A stretch of DNA of 40,396 nt. It comes from Rhodospirillaceae bacterium. Its GTDB lineage: Bacteria > Pseudomonadota > Alphaproteobacteria > DSM-16000 > Inquilinaceae. Within the stretch, counting starts at the first letter, position 1. Each line of letters opens with the position of its first letter. Shown here piece after piece: positions 31,620 to 40,396 of this stretch. Made by a program: the position numbers and the translations under genes. Location: the NCBI GenBank assembly GCA_020638595.1, contig JACKIG010000033.1, positions 1-40,396 of the forward strand, given 5' to 3'. The notes under the pieces are model-generated. The model made no database searches, was not told where the DNA came from, and worked only from the letters and a program-made list of their open reading frames with translations.

Positions 31620-32804
31620 CTACCGAGACCTGCTTCCGGCCCATCGGGCCTCGACCAATGACGCGAAGTAGGAGGCCCCGAAGGGCAGCACCTCGTCGTT
31701 GAAATCGAACCAGGCGCTGTGAAGCAAGCGGCCGTTGTCATCCGGTCCATTGCCGACCCAGCCATAGCATCCGGGCCGGTCTTCCAGCATGAAGGCGAAA
31801 TCCTCCACGATCATCGTCTGCGGCGGGTTCGTCTCCACAGACCTGAACACCGACGACGCCGCAGCCTCTGCCGAGCGGGCTGCGGATGGCGCGTTGACCA
31901 GCGTCGGATATTGCTGAACGTAGGAAACCCTGCACTGCGCCCCGGTCGACATCGCGATGCCGTCCGCGATGCGCCGCAGCGCCGGCTCGGCAGACGCGCG
32001 CGCATCGGGGGAGAACGCCCTGACGGTGCCGCGGATCGTGACCTTGTTCGGCAGGACATTGTAGGCGTCGCCGCCATGAATCTGGGTGGCGCTGACGACG
32101 ATCGCCTCCAGCGGATCGGTGTTTCGTGCCGCGATCTGCTGCAGGGCGACAAGGACGTGTCCCGCGGTCAGAACGACATCGACCCCTTTCTGCGGCTGGG
32201 CCGCATGCATTCCGGTGGACGAGACCTCGATCTCGAAACTGTCGCCCGACGCCATCATCGGCCCCGCTTTCACGGCAAAGGTCCCGACTTCCATCCCCGG
32301 CCAATTGTGCAGACCGTAGATCTCGTCGCAGCGGAACCTCTCGAACAGTCCTTCCCGGATCATGCGTGCCGCGCCGCCGTCCTCGCCCCCCATCTCCTCG
32401 GCGGGCTGAAAGATGAAAACCACGCGGCCGGCGAAGTTCCTGGTCTCGGCAAGATAGCGGGCGGCACCAAGAAGCATCGCGGTGTGGCCGTCATGCCCGC
32501 AGGCATGCATGACACCCGGGTTCGTCGAGCGATGCGTGAAATCGTTGCGTTCTTCGATCGCCAGGGCGTCCATGTCCGCCCGAAGCCCGATGGAACGCTC
32601 GGCCTTCGTGTTTCCGTGCAGGACACCGACAACACCCGTTCCCCCCACACCTTCGGTCACGTCGATGCCGTAGGACCGCAGCTTCCCGGCGACGAATTTG
32701 GCGGTTTCGTACTCCCGATAGGAAAGCTCGGGATTGGCGTGAAGATGGCGCCGCCACCCGGTCATGTCGTCGTGGAATTCGGCAATCCGATTGATGATGG
32801 GCAT
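31620..32804 (-). CDS. M20D-family amidohydrolase (hippurate hydrolase-like)
   Basis: The 394-residue metallo-amidohydrolase is expected to cleave N-acyl amino acids or related amides in the cytoplasm. Family blocks are GWRRHLHANPELSYREYET, IGLRADMDALAI, MHACGHDGHTAMLLGAARYLAE (metal-binding Cys, His and Asp), FIFQPAEEMGGEDGG (catalytic and metal-site Glu), YGLHNWPGMEVG, and VEDFAFMLEDRPGCYGWVGNG. The dimerisation lid domain lies at about 185-300 and contains IHGGDAYNVLPNKVTIRGTVR. ATG 32804 is chosen by homology; the open frame continues upstream to 32945 without support. The substrate cannot be inferred. Confidence 0.9.
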   Translation of the reverse strand: MPIINRIAEFHDDMTGWRRHLHANPELSYREYETAKFVAGKLRSYGIDVTEGVGGTGVVGVLHGNTKAERSIGLRADMDALAIEERNDFTHRSTNPGVMHACGHDGHTAMLLGAARYLAETRNFAGRVVFIFQPAEEMGGEDGGAARMIREGLFERFRCDEIYGLHNWPGMEVGTFAVKAGPMMASGDSFEIEVSSTGMHAAQPQKGVDVVLTAGHVLVALQQIAARNTDPLEAIVVSATQIHGGDAYNVLPNKVTIRGTVRAFSPDARASAEPALRRIADGIAMSTGAQCRVSYVQQYPTLVNAPSAARSAEAAASSVFRSVETNPPQTMIVEDFAFMLEDRPGCYGWVGNGPDDNGRLLHSAWFDFNDEVLPFGASYFASLVEARWAGSRSR

Positions 32805-32970
32805 TGTTGTTCTGTCCCGTCGCGTATGTCGTGGTGGGCAAGCCTCAAATGCTCGCACAGCATCGAGAGCGCACCGGCTTCGTCGTGCGAGTGTTTTGGC
32901 CAGGTTGGTTTCCGGCACGATGCCGGCGTTCGAGGAGTTTCTCACCCGGCGCGCGTATCGAGCGACACCC

Positions 32971-33525
32971 TCAGCCGAACAGGCTCATCCGCCGCATCAC
33001 GCCGTCCCGCTTGACCAACCAGTGCCGCAGCGCGCCGGCAACATGCAGCCCGGCAAGCAGCAGGATGGCAAGCCCCAGCACCCCGTGGACCGCGTAGAGC
33101 GATTTCGAAAGCTCCTGGTTCTCGCCGATCAGGCCCGGCAGCGTCATGTCGAAGAACTGGATCGGGAAATCCCCGGCCGCCGTCGCGAGCCAGCCGACGA
33201 CCGGCATCGCAATGAGGGTGACGTAAAGCAGCCGGTGCACCCAGGCGGAGAGGATACGCTCCGTCGCCGTCAGGGTCGCCACCGGCGTCGGTGCCCCAAG
33301 GCTCGCGCGCAGGCACAGCCGGATGATCATGAGACCAAGGATCAGCACTCCTGCCGTCTTGTGATACTTGTACACCGCCCCGGCGGCCGCGGCTCCAAAC
33401 GTGCTTCTGAGGCCTTCGAAATCGTAGGCCCACAACAAGGCGCCGACGATCAATGTGAAGACGACGAGGCCAGCGATGATCCAATGGAGGAGACGCTGAA
33501 GGAGAGAGTAGCGTGCGTCGGCCAT
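32971..33525 (-). CDS. Cytochrome b561 family protein (CybB-like)
   Basis: The 184-residue inner-membrane protein has four hydrophobic segments (about 10-32, 52-72, 92-115, 143-165). Histidines sit where haem b ligands are expected: RLLHWIIAG, YKYHKTAG, WVHRLLY, AVHGVLG and GLHVAGALRHW. It is a small quinol-linked di-haem b cytochrome of the bacterial cytochrome b561 type, possibly a superoxide:quinone oxidoreductase like CybB. AGAGGA precedes ATG 33525. It lies alone between an amidohydrolase and a divergent DUF5131 gene, with no partner such as a YceI protein nearby. The C terminus (RRMSLFG) is family-like. Confidence 0.88.
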   Translation of the reverse strand: MADARYSLLQRLLHWIIAGLVVFTLIVGALLWAYDFEGLRSTFGAAAAGAVYKYHKTAGVLILGLMIIRLCLRASLGAPTPVATLTATERILSAWVHRLLYVTLIAMPVVGWLATAAGDFPIQFFDMTLPGLIGENQELSKSLYAVHGVLGLAILLLAGLHVAGALRHWLVKRDGVMRRMSLFG

Positions 33526-33663
33526 GCCCGTCCTCTTGTCAGCAACATCCAACCCGGTTGCGCGTGACCTTAGTCCGACCCCGGCCCTCCGCCAAGGTCC
33601 ACCTCGGCAGGCCATCGCCAGCGTGTCCCGGAATGGCCCCGTCTTGCGCTACACTGGGGCGTC

Positions 33664-34533
33664 ATGACCGTTCTCAGCACCCAGATCTCGTGCGCGGATT
33701 CCACCTGGAACCCGGCGACCGGCTGCACCAAGGTGTCGGCGGGGTGCGACCACTGCTATGCCGAGGCGATCGCGCGGCGGTTCTTCGGCGGGTTTGACCT
33801 GACGCTGCATCCCGAACGGCTGGCGCAGGTGACGCGGTTCAAGCCGGTGGAGCGCGACGGGCGGCGCTATCCGCGGCTGGTCTTCGTCAACTCCATGAGC
33901 GATCTCTGGCACCGGGACATTCCCGATGCCTTTCTGGACCGGGTGTTCGACACGATCGCCGGCCGGCCCGACGCGATCTTCCAGATCCTGACCAAGCGGC
34001 CGCAGCGCATGCTGGCCTATGCGCTGGCCCGTTGGCGGGACGCGGGCGTGCCCGCCAATGTCTGGCTGGGCGTCAGCGTCGAGGACAACCGCGTGCGCCG
34101 GCGTATCGACGACCTGCGGCGGCTGAAGGCCGCAGCCGGCGACTTCACGGCCTATGTCAATTGCGAGCCGCTGATCGGCCCGGTCGATGGCATGGACCTG
34201 ACGGGGATCGACTGGGTGCTGATCGGCGGCGAGAGCGGCCCCGGCGCGCGGCCTGTTGAGGCCCGGTGGGTGCGCCAGGCAATAGCCGGCGCCCGCGCCG
34301 TGGGGGCGCCGGTCTGGTTCAAGCAGTGGGGCCGCTGGCAGCACAACCCGCTATGGCCGCAGGCGCAGGGTCGGACGGTGCGCGCGCGCCGCGACGACCT
34401 GGTCGGCCGGGGGCTGGAGCGGATGCCGCAGGAACATGGCGGCGCCACCCTGGACGGCGCGGTGATCCAGGAATTCCCCGCCAGCTATCATGCCGCGGCC
34501 GACCGCCTGACCGGGCAGGCGGCTGCGGCATGA
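33664..34533 (+). CDS. DUF5131 (phage Gp37/Gp68-like) protein with a Cys cluster
   Basis: The 289-residue protein matches the DUF5131 family: ADSTWNPATGCTKVSAGCDHCYAE at the N terminus, FVNSMSDLWHRDIPD, ILTKRPQRM, NVWLGVSVED, WVLIGGESGPGARP and WFKQWG. The cysteines C21-x6-C28-x2-C31 suggest a radical-SAM-like iron-sulfur site, though the classic CxxxCxxC spacing is not kept. The biochemical role is unknown. Homologues occur in phages and bacterial chromosomes, often with a three-Cys-motif partner (TcmP); none is seen here. The Shine-Dalgarno sequence is poor, and a TACACT hexamer lies close to the ATG, so the leader may be very short. Confidence 0.85.
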   Translation: MTVLSTQISCADSTWNPATGCTKVSAGCDHCYAEAIARRFFGGFDLTLHPERLAQVTRFKPVERDGRRYPRLVFVNSMSDLWHRDIPDAFLDRVFDTIAGRPDAIFQILTKRPQRMLAYALARWRDAGVPANVWLGVSVEDNRVRRRIDDLRRLKAAAGDFTAYVNCEPLIGPVDGMDLTGIDWVLIGGESGPGARPVEARWVRQAIAGARAVGAPVWFKQWGRWQHNPLWPQAQGRTVRARRDDLVGRGLERMPQEHGGATLDGAVIQEFPASYHAAADRLTGQAAAA

Positions 34534-34550
34534 ACCGCATTCCCATCGGC

Positions 34551-34571
34551 ACCCTGCCTCGCGGGCAGGGT
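34551..34571. terminator. Hairpin between convergent genes
   Basis: ACCCTGCC (34551-34558) and GGCAGGGT (34564-34571) form a perfect 8-base stem with loop TCGCG, in the 82-base gap between the DUF5131 gene and the convergent secreted-protein gene. No T run follows, so this is a weak terminator candidate. Confidence 0.4.
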
Positions 34572-34615
34572 TCCGACGGGGAGGGTGAGGCAAGGTCGGC
34601 GAACCGGCGCACCCG

Positions 34616-35167
34616 TCAGATATTCTGCGGCGGCGGAGCGACCACCGACATCTGGTTGGCGGGGCCGGTGTGGCAGTCGCCCTGGGTGGTCACGACCTTC
34701 AGCGTGATCTGCGGCGCCCCATAGATACCGAACATGGTCTCGTAGTCGGACTCGGCGATGGCGCCGGTGAACTGCTGCCATTCGTTGATGCCCAGGCCGG
34801 TCAGCGGCACGCTGGCGAACTGCTGCGGCGCATTGTTGCCCCAGCGGATCCACAGCTGGGCCGTCTGCGAGGCGTTGGCCGGCTGGTAGATCACCGGGCC
34901 ATGGTTGATGACGGCGCCGTGGACGATCACGGCCGGCATCAGGCCGTGATAGGGAACGTTGATGGTGCCGCTGGAAAACGTGATCTGCTGCGGCCCGGGA
35001 TCGGTGCAGACGGTCAGAATGCCGCCCGGCAGGGTCGGAATGCCCTGGACCACCGACGGGCTGAGCGGACCCCAGTTGGGCGGCCGGTTGTCGGCAATGG
35101 CGGCGGTGGCGACACCGGCGACAACGGCGGCCGCGGTGACGGCCTTCAGGACGGAACGGGCATGCAT
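34616..35167 (-). CDS. Secreted protein of unknown function, copy 1
   Basis: The 183-residue protein has a Sec signal (SVLKAVTAAAVVAGVATAAIA, cleaved before DNRPP). The mature part looks all-beta with two cysteines (VCTDPG and GDCHTG) that probably form a disulfide. The core ITFSSGTINVPYHGLMPAVIVHGAVINHGP matches the next upstream gene, its paralogue. In the middle, QLWIRWGNNAPQQFASVPLTGLG again aligns with the paralogue. I recognise no family. It may be a small immunoglobulin-like periplasmic or extracellular protein. It is preceded by GGGAGAG within a short leader shared with the paralogue (CAACCGGGAGA). Confidence 0.75.
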   Translation of the reverse strand: MHARSVLKAVTAAAVVAGVATAAIADNRPPNWGPLSPSVVQGIPTLPGGILTVCTDPGPQQITFSSGTINVPYHGLMPAVIVHGAVINHGPVIYQPANASQTAQLWIRWGNNAPQQFASVPLTGLGINEWQQFTGAIAESDYETMFGIYGAPQITLKVVTTQGDCHTGPANQMSVVAPPPQNI

Positions 35168-35300
35168 GGGGGCTCTCCCGGTTGTTCCACGATGCGCCGC
35201 CCCGGCTATCCGGCGGAAGGGCCGGGGCGGTCACACAGCAGGCTCGTCCAACCGAGCTTGGGTTGCAGTGACGGCAATCACCCGTAGGATTGCGTGCGCA

Positions 35301-35843
35301 TCACATGGCAGATGGGGCCGGGCCGTAGTCCGCCGTGGTGTTGGCCGACCCGGCCGGGCCGCAATCGGCCTCGGCCGCGTCGATCCACAGGGTGAACAGC
35401 GGCGCACCGTGCCGGGCGTAGAGCCACCGATAGGCGTCCTCGACGACGGCGCCGGACAGGGTCTGAACCTCGCCCACACCCAGGCCGGCCAGCGACAGGC
35501 TTGCCACCTCGATCGGCTCGTCATCGCCCCAATGGACGCGCAGCCTCGCCTCGTGTGTCCGTGCGGACGACGACACGGCTGCGGGGCCGTCGTTGGTGAC
35601 GGTGCCCTGGACGATCAGCGCCGGGACCTCGCCGTGATTGGGGACATGGACGGTCCCGCCGGAAAAGGTGATCTGAACGGGGGCAGGGTCGGCACAGAGG
35701 GGCGTGGCCGGCGCCGCCGCCGGTTCCAGCATCTCGAGCGTGCGGACCCCATCGGGCCGGTCCTGATCGGCCAGGGACGCGGTTGTGGCTCCGGCAACGG
35801 ACAGGACAACGGCCGCGGCCGCAAGGACTGTGCGCAGGAACAT
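35301..35843 (-). CDS. Secreted protein of unknown function, copy 2
   Basis: ATG 35843 opens a 180-residue protein with a Sec signal (FLRTVLAAAAVVLSVAGATTAS, cleavage near LA-DQ). It is a paralogue of the 34616 gene, sharing LCADPAPVQITFSGGTVHVPNHG, ALIVQGTVTNDGP, LRVHWGDDEP, LAGLGVGE and a second Cys (EADCGPAG) at the matching place. Copy 2 is more acidic and has a longer Ala/Pro-rich N-terminal linker. The leader CAACCGGGAGA before the start is the same as in copy 1, so the duplication included the ribosome binding site. The frame continues 12 codons upstream, but the start with the SD is preferred. Function is unknown. Confidence 0.75.
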   Translation of the reverse strand: MFLRTVLAAAAVVLSVAGATTASLADQDRPDGVRTLEMLEPAAAPATPLCADPAPVQITFSGGTVHVPNHGEVPALIVQGTVTNDGPAAVSSSARTHEARLRVHWGDDEPIEVASLSLAGLGVGEVQTLSGAVVEDAYRWLYARHGAPLFTLWIDAAEADCGPAGSANTTADYGPAPSAM

Positions 35844-36013
35844 CGCGGATTCTCCCGGTTGTGGTTCGCGGGCGGGCACGGGCCGGCATTGCGGCCCGAT
35901 GTCCCGCCGGGGACCGTCAGCGATCGGGACTGGGCTGCGCAGTGACCGGCATCACCGCCGGGGTGGCGCCGTCGCGCCTTCTGCCCGTCCGCACCGGGAG
36001 GCGCTGGACCCCG

Positions 36014-37075
<1,062 letters not shown>

Positions 37076-37420
37076 GGGCGACCTCCTGCAGGCAGTCCGC
37101 GTGGATCGGGCCGGCCGCCCGCGGCGGTTCGCCGGGTGAACGGCCCGCCCCGCAGACTGCGGTTCAGGCCGAAAGGATAGCCAGCGACGATCGGAATTGG
37201 CTTTCGTAGATCTCGAATAAATAAAAGAAAGCCGATGTCCGGCGACGGACTCTTGGAATAATGCAGAAGATCGAGGGCTCACCCGAGCGGGCAGGGACCA
37301 TCAGTGCCGTGCGGACCCGCCCCCCGGCCGCGACACGGTCAATGACCCCGCCGCGACCGGCGCGCGGGTCCGCCGGCAACGCGTGGCAAATGGCAGGAAC
37401 CGATCGCGGACGCCCGCGCG
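37076..37420. promoter_or_regulatory. Promoter region of the leucine dehydrogenase gene
   Basis: The 345-base gap has an AT-rich core (about 37160-37265). Within it GGCTTTC (37199-37205) and GAAAGCC (37227-37233) are perfect inverted arms 21 bases apart, and ATCGG/CCGAT lie just outside the arms in part. This could be an operator or looped site upstream of the ATG at 37075. The remainder, towards 37420, is GC-rich and shows nothing. Confidence 0.4.
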
Positions 37421-37885
37421 TCAGTGCGACGGCACCGCGCGCAGCATGGCGATCGCCTTCTCGTGGAAGGCCATACGCTCCTTCACGATCTTCGCCGTGA
37501 CGGCGTCCTTGCAGGCGATGGCCATGTCGACGACGCTGCGCAGCCGGCGCATCAGCACCTCATGATCGCGCAACAGCGATGCGGTGATCTGCTCGGCCGT
37601 CTGGTCGGACGTGGTCTCGTCGATGGCCGTCTGGTCGGCCAGCTCGACAAAGCTGGTGGGGGCAGGGTACCCCAGGTTGCGGATGCGCCGGGCCAGCGTG
37701 TCCACTGCGTCGAACAGGTTCTCGTAGTGCTCTTCGGTCAGCCTGTGCAGGCTGGCGAAGAAGTTCTTGACCATCAGCGCATAGCTGTCGGCAAGCACGC
37801 CGGTCAGCATGCTGGCCAGCTTGGCCGCGTCGCCGTTGCCCTTCGGCCTGCCGTTGGGCGGCAGTTCACCCTTCTGTTCAGACAT
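37421..37885 (-). CDS. Dps-like ferritin-fold protein with incomplete ferroxidase site
   Basis: The 154-residue protein has the Dps/ferritin-like four-helix pattern: MLTGVLADSYALMVKNFFASLHRLTEEHYENLFDAVDTLARRI, then a central loop and TAEQITASLLRDHEVLMRRLR. Dps proteins store iron and protect DNA. Aligning His47 to E. coli Dps His63, the other ferroxidase positions read Tyr35 (His51), Asp62 (Asp78) and Arg66 (Glu82), so two of four ligands are lost. Iron oxidation at the usual inter-subunit site is therefore doubtful. A basic N-terminal tail (NGRPKGNGDAAK) might bind DNA. GGGGAG precedes ATG 37885. The alignment was made by eye. Confidence 0.78.
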   Translation of the reverse strand: MSEQKGELPPNGRPKGNGDAAKLASMLTGVLADSYALMVKNFFASLHRLTEEHYENLFDAVDTLARRIRNLGYPAPTSFVELADQTAIDETTSDQTAEQITASLLRDHEVLMRRLRSVVDMAIACKDAVTAKIVKERMAFHEKAIAMLRAVPSH

Positions 37886-38120
37886 CCACGTACTCCCCTT
37901 CCTCTGCCTGTCGGTATGCCTGGGGAAGCCAATTGCCCGGAATGGCCGGCAGTTGCCGGGGTCGCCCGATGCGCTGTCGGTATCGCCTGTCCGGCGACGC
38001 CCCTGGCTTACGATGCCCCTCTGTCCGTCAATTGGCCCTGCGCCGTCCTTTGAGAAATCGTGCCGGCGGGGCGCCGCATCAAGTCCCCATGCCGATGCCG
38101 ATCGCTGCAATCCCTTACGC

Positions 38121-38780
38121 TCAAGCCCCGTGTTCGGTTCCCAGGGCGATCGCCGTCATGACGGCAGCGTAGTGGCACCCCGCGGCCGCCAGCACCATGG
38201 CGTGCCAGATGGCGATCCGATAGCGCAGGCGCTTCTGCACATAGAACAGGACGCCCAGGCTGTAGATCAGGCCGCCGGCGCCCAGCAGCACCAGGACCGG
38301 GACCGAAAGCGCATCGACCAACGGGCCGATGGCGACCACGCACACCCATCCGAGGCCCAGATAGGCGGCCAGGGCCGCCGGTTCCCACTTGCGCGGATAG
38401 CGCAGCTTCAAGAGCACGCCGAACAGGGCCACCGCCCAGACGAAGGCGAACAGGCCGAAGCCCCACGCCCCGCCGACCTTCACCAGCACAAAGGGCGAAT
38501 AGGTGCCGGCGATCATCACGAAGATGACGGCGTGGTCGATCCGGCGCAGCAGCTCCTTGCGCTCCGGCTGGCGGGTGAGGTGATAGAGGGCGGAGCTCCA
38601 AAGCATCCCGGCAAAACCGGCGCCGTAGAGCAGAAGACTGGCAATGGTCAGCCAGCCGCCACCTTCGGCCAGTGCGATGCCGATCAGCGCCGGTACGCAG
38701 ACGATGCTGGCGCCGGCGCCGAGGACGTGGACGCACGCATCGGCGATCCGCTCCCCCCGGCTGTAATGCGGGAATGGAAT
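38121..38780 (-). CDS. Hemolysin III / PAQR family membrane protein, probable AUU start
   Basis: The frame encodes a seven-helix hemolysin-III family protein. Conserved metal-site residues appear in SSALYHL, then RIDHAVIFVMIAGTYSPF, and near the end IWHAMVLAAAGCHY. The family N terminus (YSRGERIADACVHVLGA) is present, but no ATG, GTG or TTG lies close before it. ATT 38780-38778 sits six bases after AGGAGGG (38793-38787), an excellent SD, and gives 219 residues, the family length. In-frame ATGs exist only farther upstream, inside the REP-like repeat. The physiological role of the bacterial family is unclear (membrane energy or lipid homeostasis has been proposed). Confidence 0.82.
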   Translation of the reverse strand: MPFPHYSRGERIADACVHVLGAGASIVCVPALIGIALAEGGGWLTIASLLLYGAGFAGMLWSSALYHLTRQPERKELLRRIDHAVIFVMIAGTYSPFVLVKVGGAWGFGLFAFVWAVALFGVLLKLRYPRKWEPAALAAYLGLGWVCVVAIGPLVDALSVPVLVLLGAGGLIYSLGVLFYVQKRLRYRIAIWHAMVLAAAGCHYAAVMTAIALGTEHGA

Positions 38781-38914
38781 GGCGAGCCCTCCTGCCCGTC
38801 GGCATCGTGTGTGAAGGCATGAGTGCAGACCACGACTGTGGCGGAACCGCGGCGACGTCGCCGCATTCCGGCCATGACTGGGCTGAGCCCGTGGGGTATC
38901 CGCGCACCGGTCGG

Positions 38915-38997
38915 GGAGGTCCCCGCCTTCGCGGGGACGACGGTAACGGGTTGATAATAAGAAACAATTCGTCATCCCCGCGAGGGCGGGGATCTCC
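38915..38997. repeat. Inverted pair of REP-like palindromic elements
   Basis: The element at 38915-38942 (GGAGGTCCCCGCCTTCGCGG...) recurs as the reverse complement at 38970-38997, with four differences in 28 bases. Each arm is itself a hairpin (CCCCGC...GCGGGG). A 27-base AT-rich spacer lies between. Sequences of the form GTCATCCCCGCGAGGGCGGGGAT are common dispersed intergenic repeats of proteobacteria. Such pairs resemble REPINs, mobilised by RAYT transposases elsewhere in the genome. It lies between the hemolysin-III start and the ABC ATPase stop and may also serve as a transcription end. Confidence 0.75.
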
Positions 38998-39051
38998 CTG
39001 GACAGCGTGCGGACCTTCAAGGTCCGTGCTCGCGCACCCGACCATCCGGCC

Positions 39052-40396
<1,345 letters not shown>

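Noticed and set aside
28936..31644. 902-codon open frame on the strand opposite torA
   Set aside because: It is an antisense shadow of a high-G+C gene: the sense frame has a complete TorA with all motifs, and the antisense product has low-complexity Arg/His/Gly-rich sequence.
32805..32945. Upstream extension of the M20 amidohydrolase frame
   Set aside because: The sequence is Arg-rich and unlike the family N terminus, which begins at or near ATG 32804.
38781..39020. N-terminal extension of the hemolysin-III frame from upstream ATG codons
   Set aside because: It translates the REP-like repeat (EIPALAGMT, RPREGGDLP are typical translations of that repeat) and is not family sequence.

Overview
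The window reads as a chromosome segment of a high-G+C alphaproteobacterium, probably of the Rhodospirillales or a related marine group. By eye, third codon positions are mostly G or C. The gene families fit this: an F1-ATPase zeta-type (DUF1476) inhibitor, a two-domain cold-shock protein, a Dor/Tor-type S/N-oxide reductase, a DmdC-like acyl-CoA dehydrogenase and an HAAT-family ABC transporter. No species can be named from sequence alone. No tRNA, rRNA, CRISPR array or insertion sequence was found.

Layout. (1) 1-7320: podovirus-type virion genes on the + strand (major capsid, a possible decoration protein, a 63-residue ORF, tail tubular proteins A and B, T7-gp17-like tail fibre), then three small membrane proteins. 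The module starts abruptly at the capsid gene, with what looks like a minus-strand gene start just upstream, so it may be a split or reduced prophage. (2) 7525-11319: a double cold-shock-domain protein, a phosphonate monoester hydrolase of the sulfatase superfamily, and a pentapeptide-repeat protein. (3) 11320-13683: a long gene-poor stretch with a possible structured RNA and a perfect FNR-type site, then two tandem Tat-exported M15/DUF882 peptidase-like genes. (4) 13756-20279: CapA-like lipoprotein, RidA divergent from a D-threonine-aldolase-like enzyme, aldo/keto reductase, DUF1476 protein, acyl-CoA dehydrogenase. (5) 20550-24799: an efeU-efeO-efeB ferrous/ferric iron uptake operon with a second EfeO-like protein, behind a Fur-like site. 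(6) 25269-31530: an exported haloalkane dehalogenase, then a respiratory island: torC-mobB divergent from torD-torA across an FNR-like site. (7) 31620-38780: M20 amidohydrolase, cytochrome b561, DUF5131 protein, two secreted paralogues of unknown function, leucine dehydrogenase, a Dps-like protein and a hemolysin-III family membrane protein. (8) 38915-40396: an inverted REP-like repeat and two HAAT-family ABC ATPases, the second cut by the window edge.

How the genes work together. TorC passes quinol electrons to periplasmic TorA, TorD matures TorA, and MobB serves the bis-MGD cofactor pathway. EfeU, EfeO and EfeB form one iron importer. RidA could remove reactive enamine/imine by-products of the adjacent PLP enzyme. 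Local gene duplication recurs: small membrane proteins, DUF882 proteins, EfeO-like proteins and the 34.6-35.8 kb secreted proteins.

The least explained items are the small membrane-protein paralogues beside the virion module, the structured and FNR-linked region at 11.3-12.2 kb, the secreted paralogue pair, a Dps-like protein missing ferroxidase residues, and a hemolysin-III gene whose best start codon is AUU.
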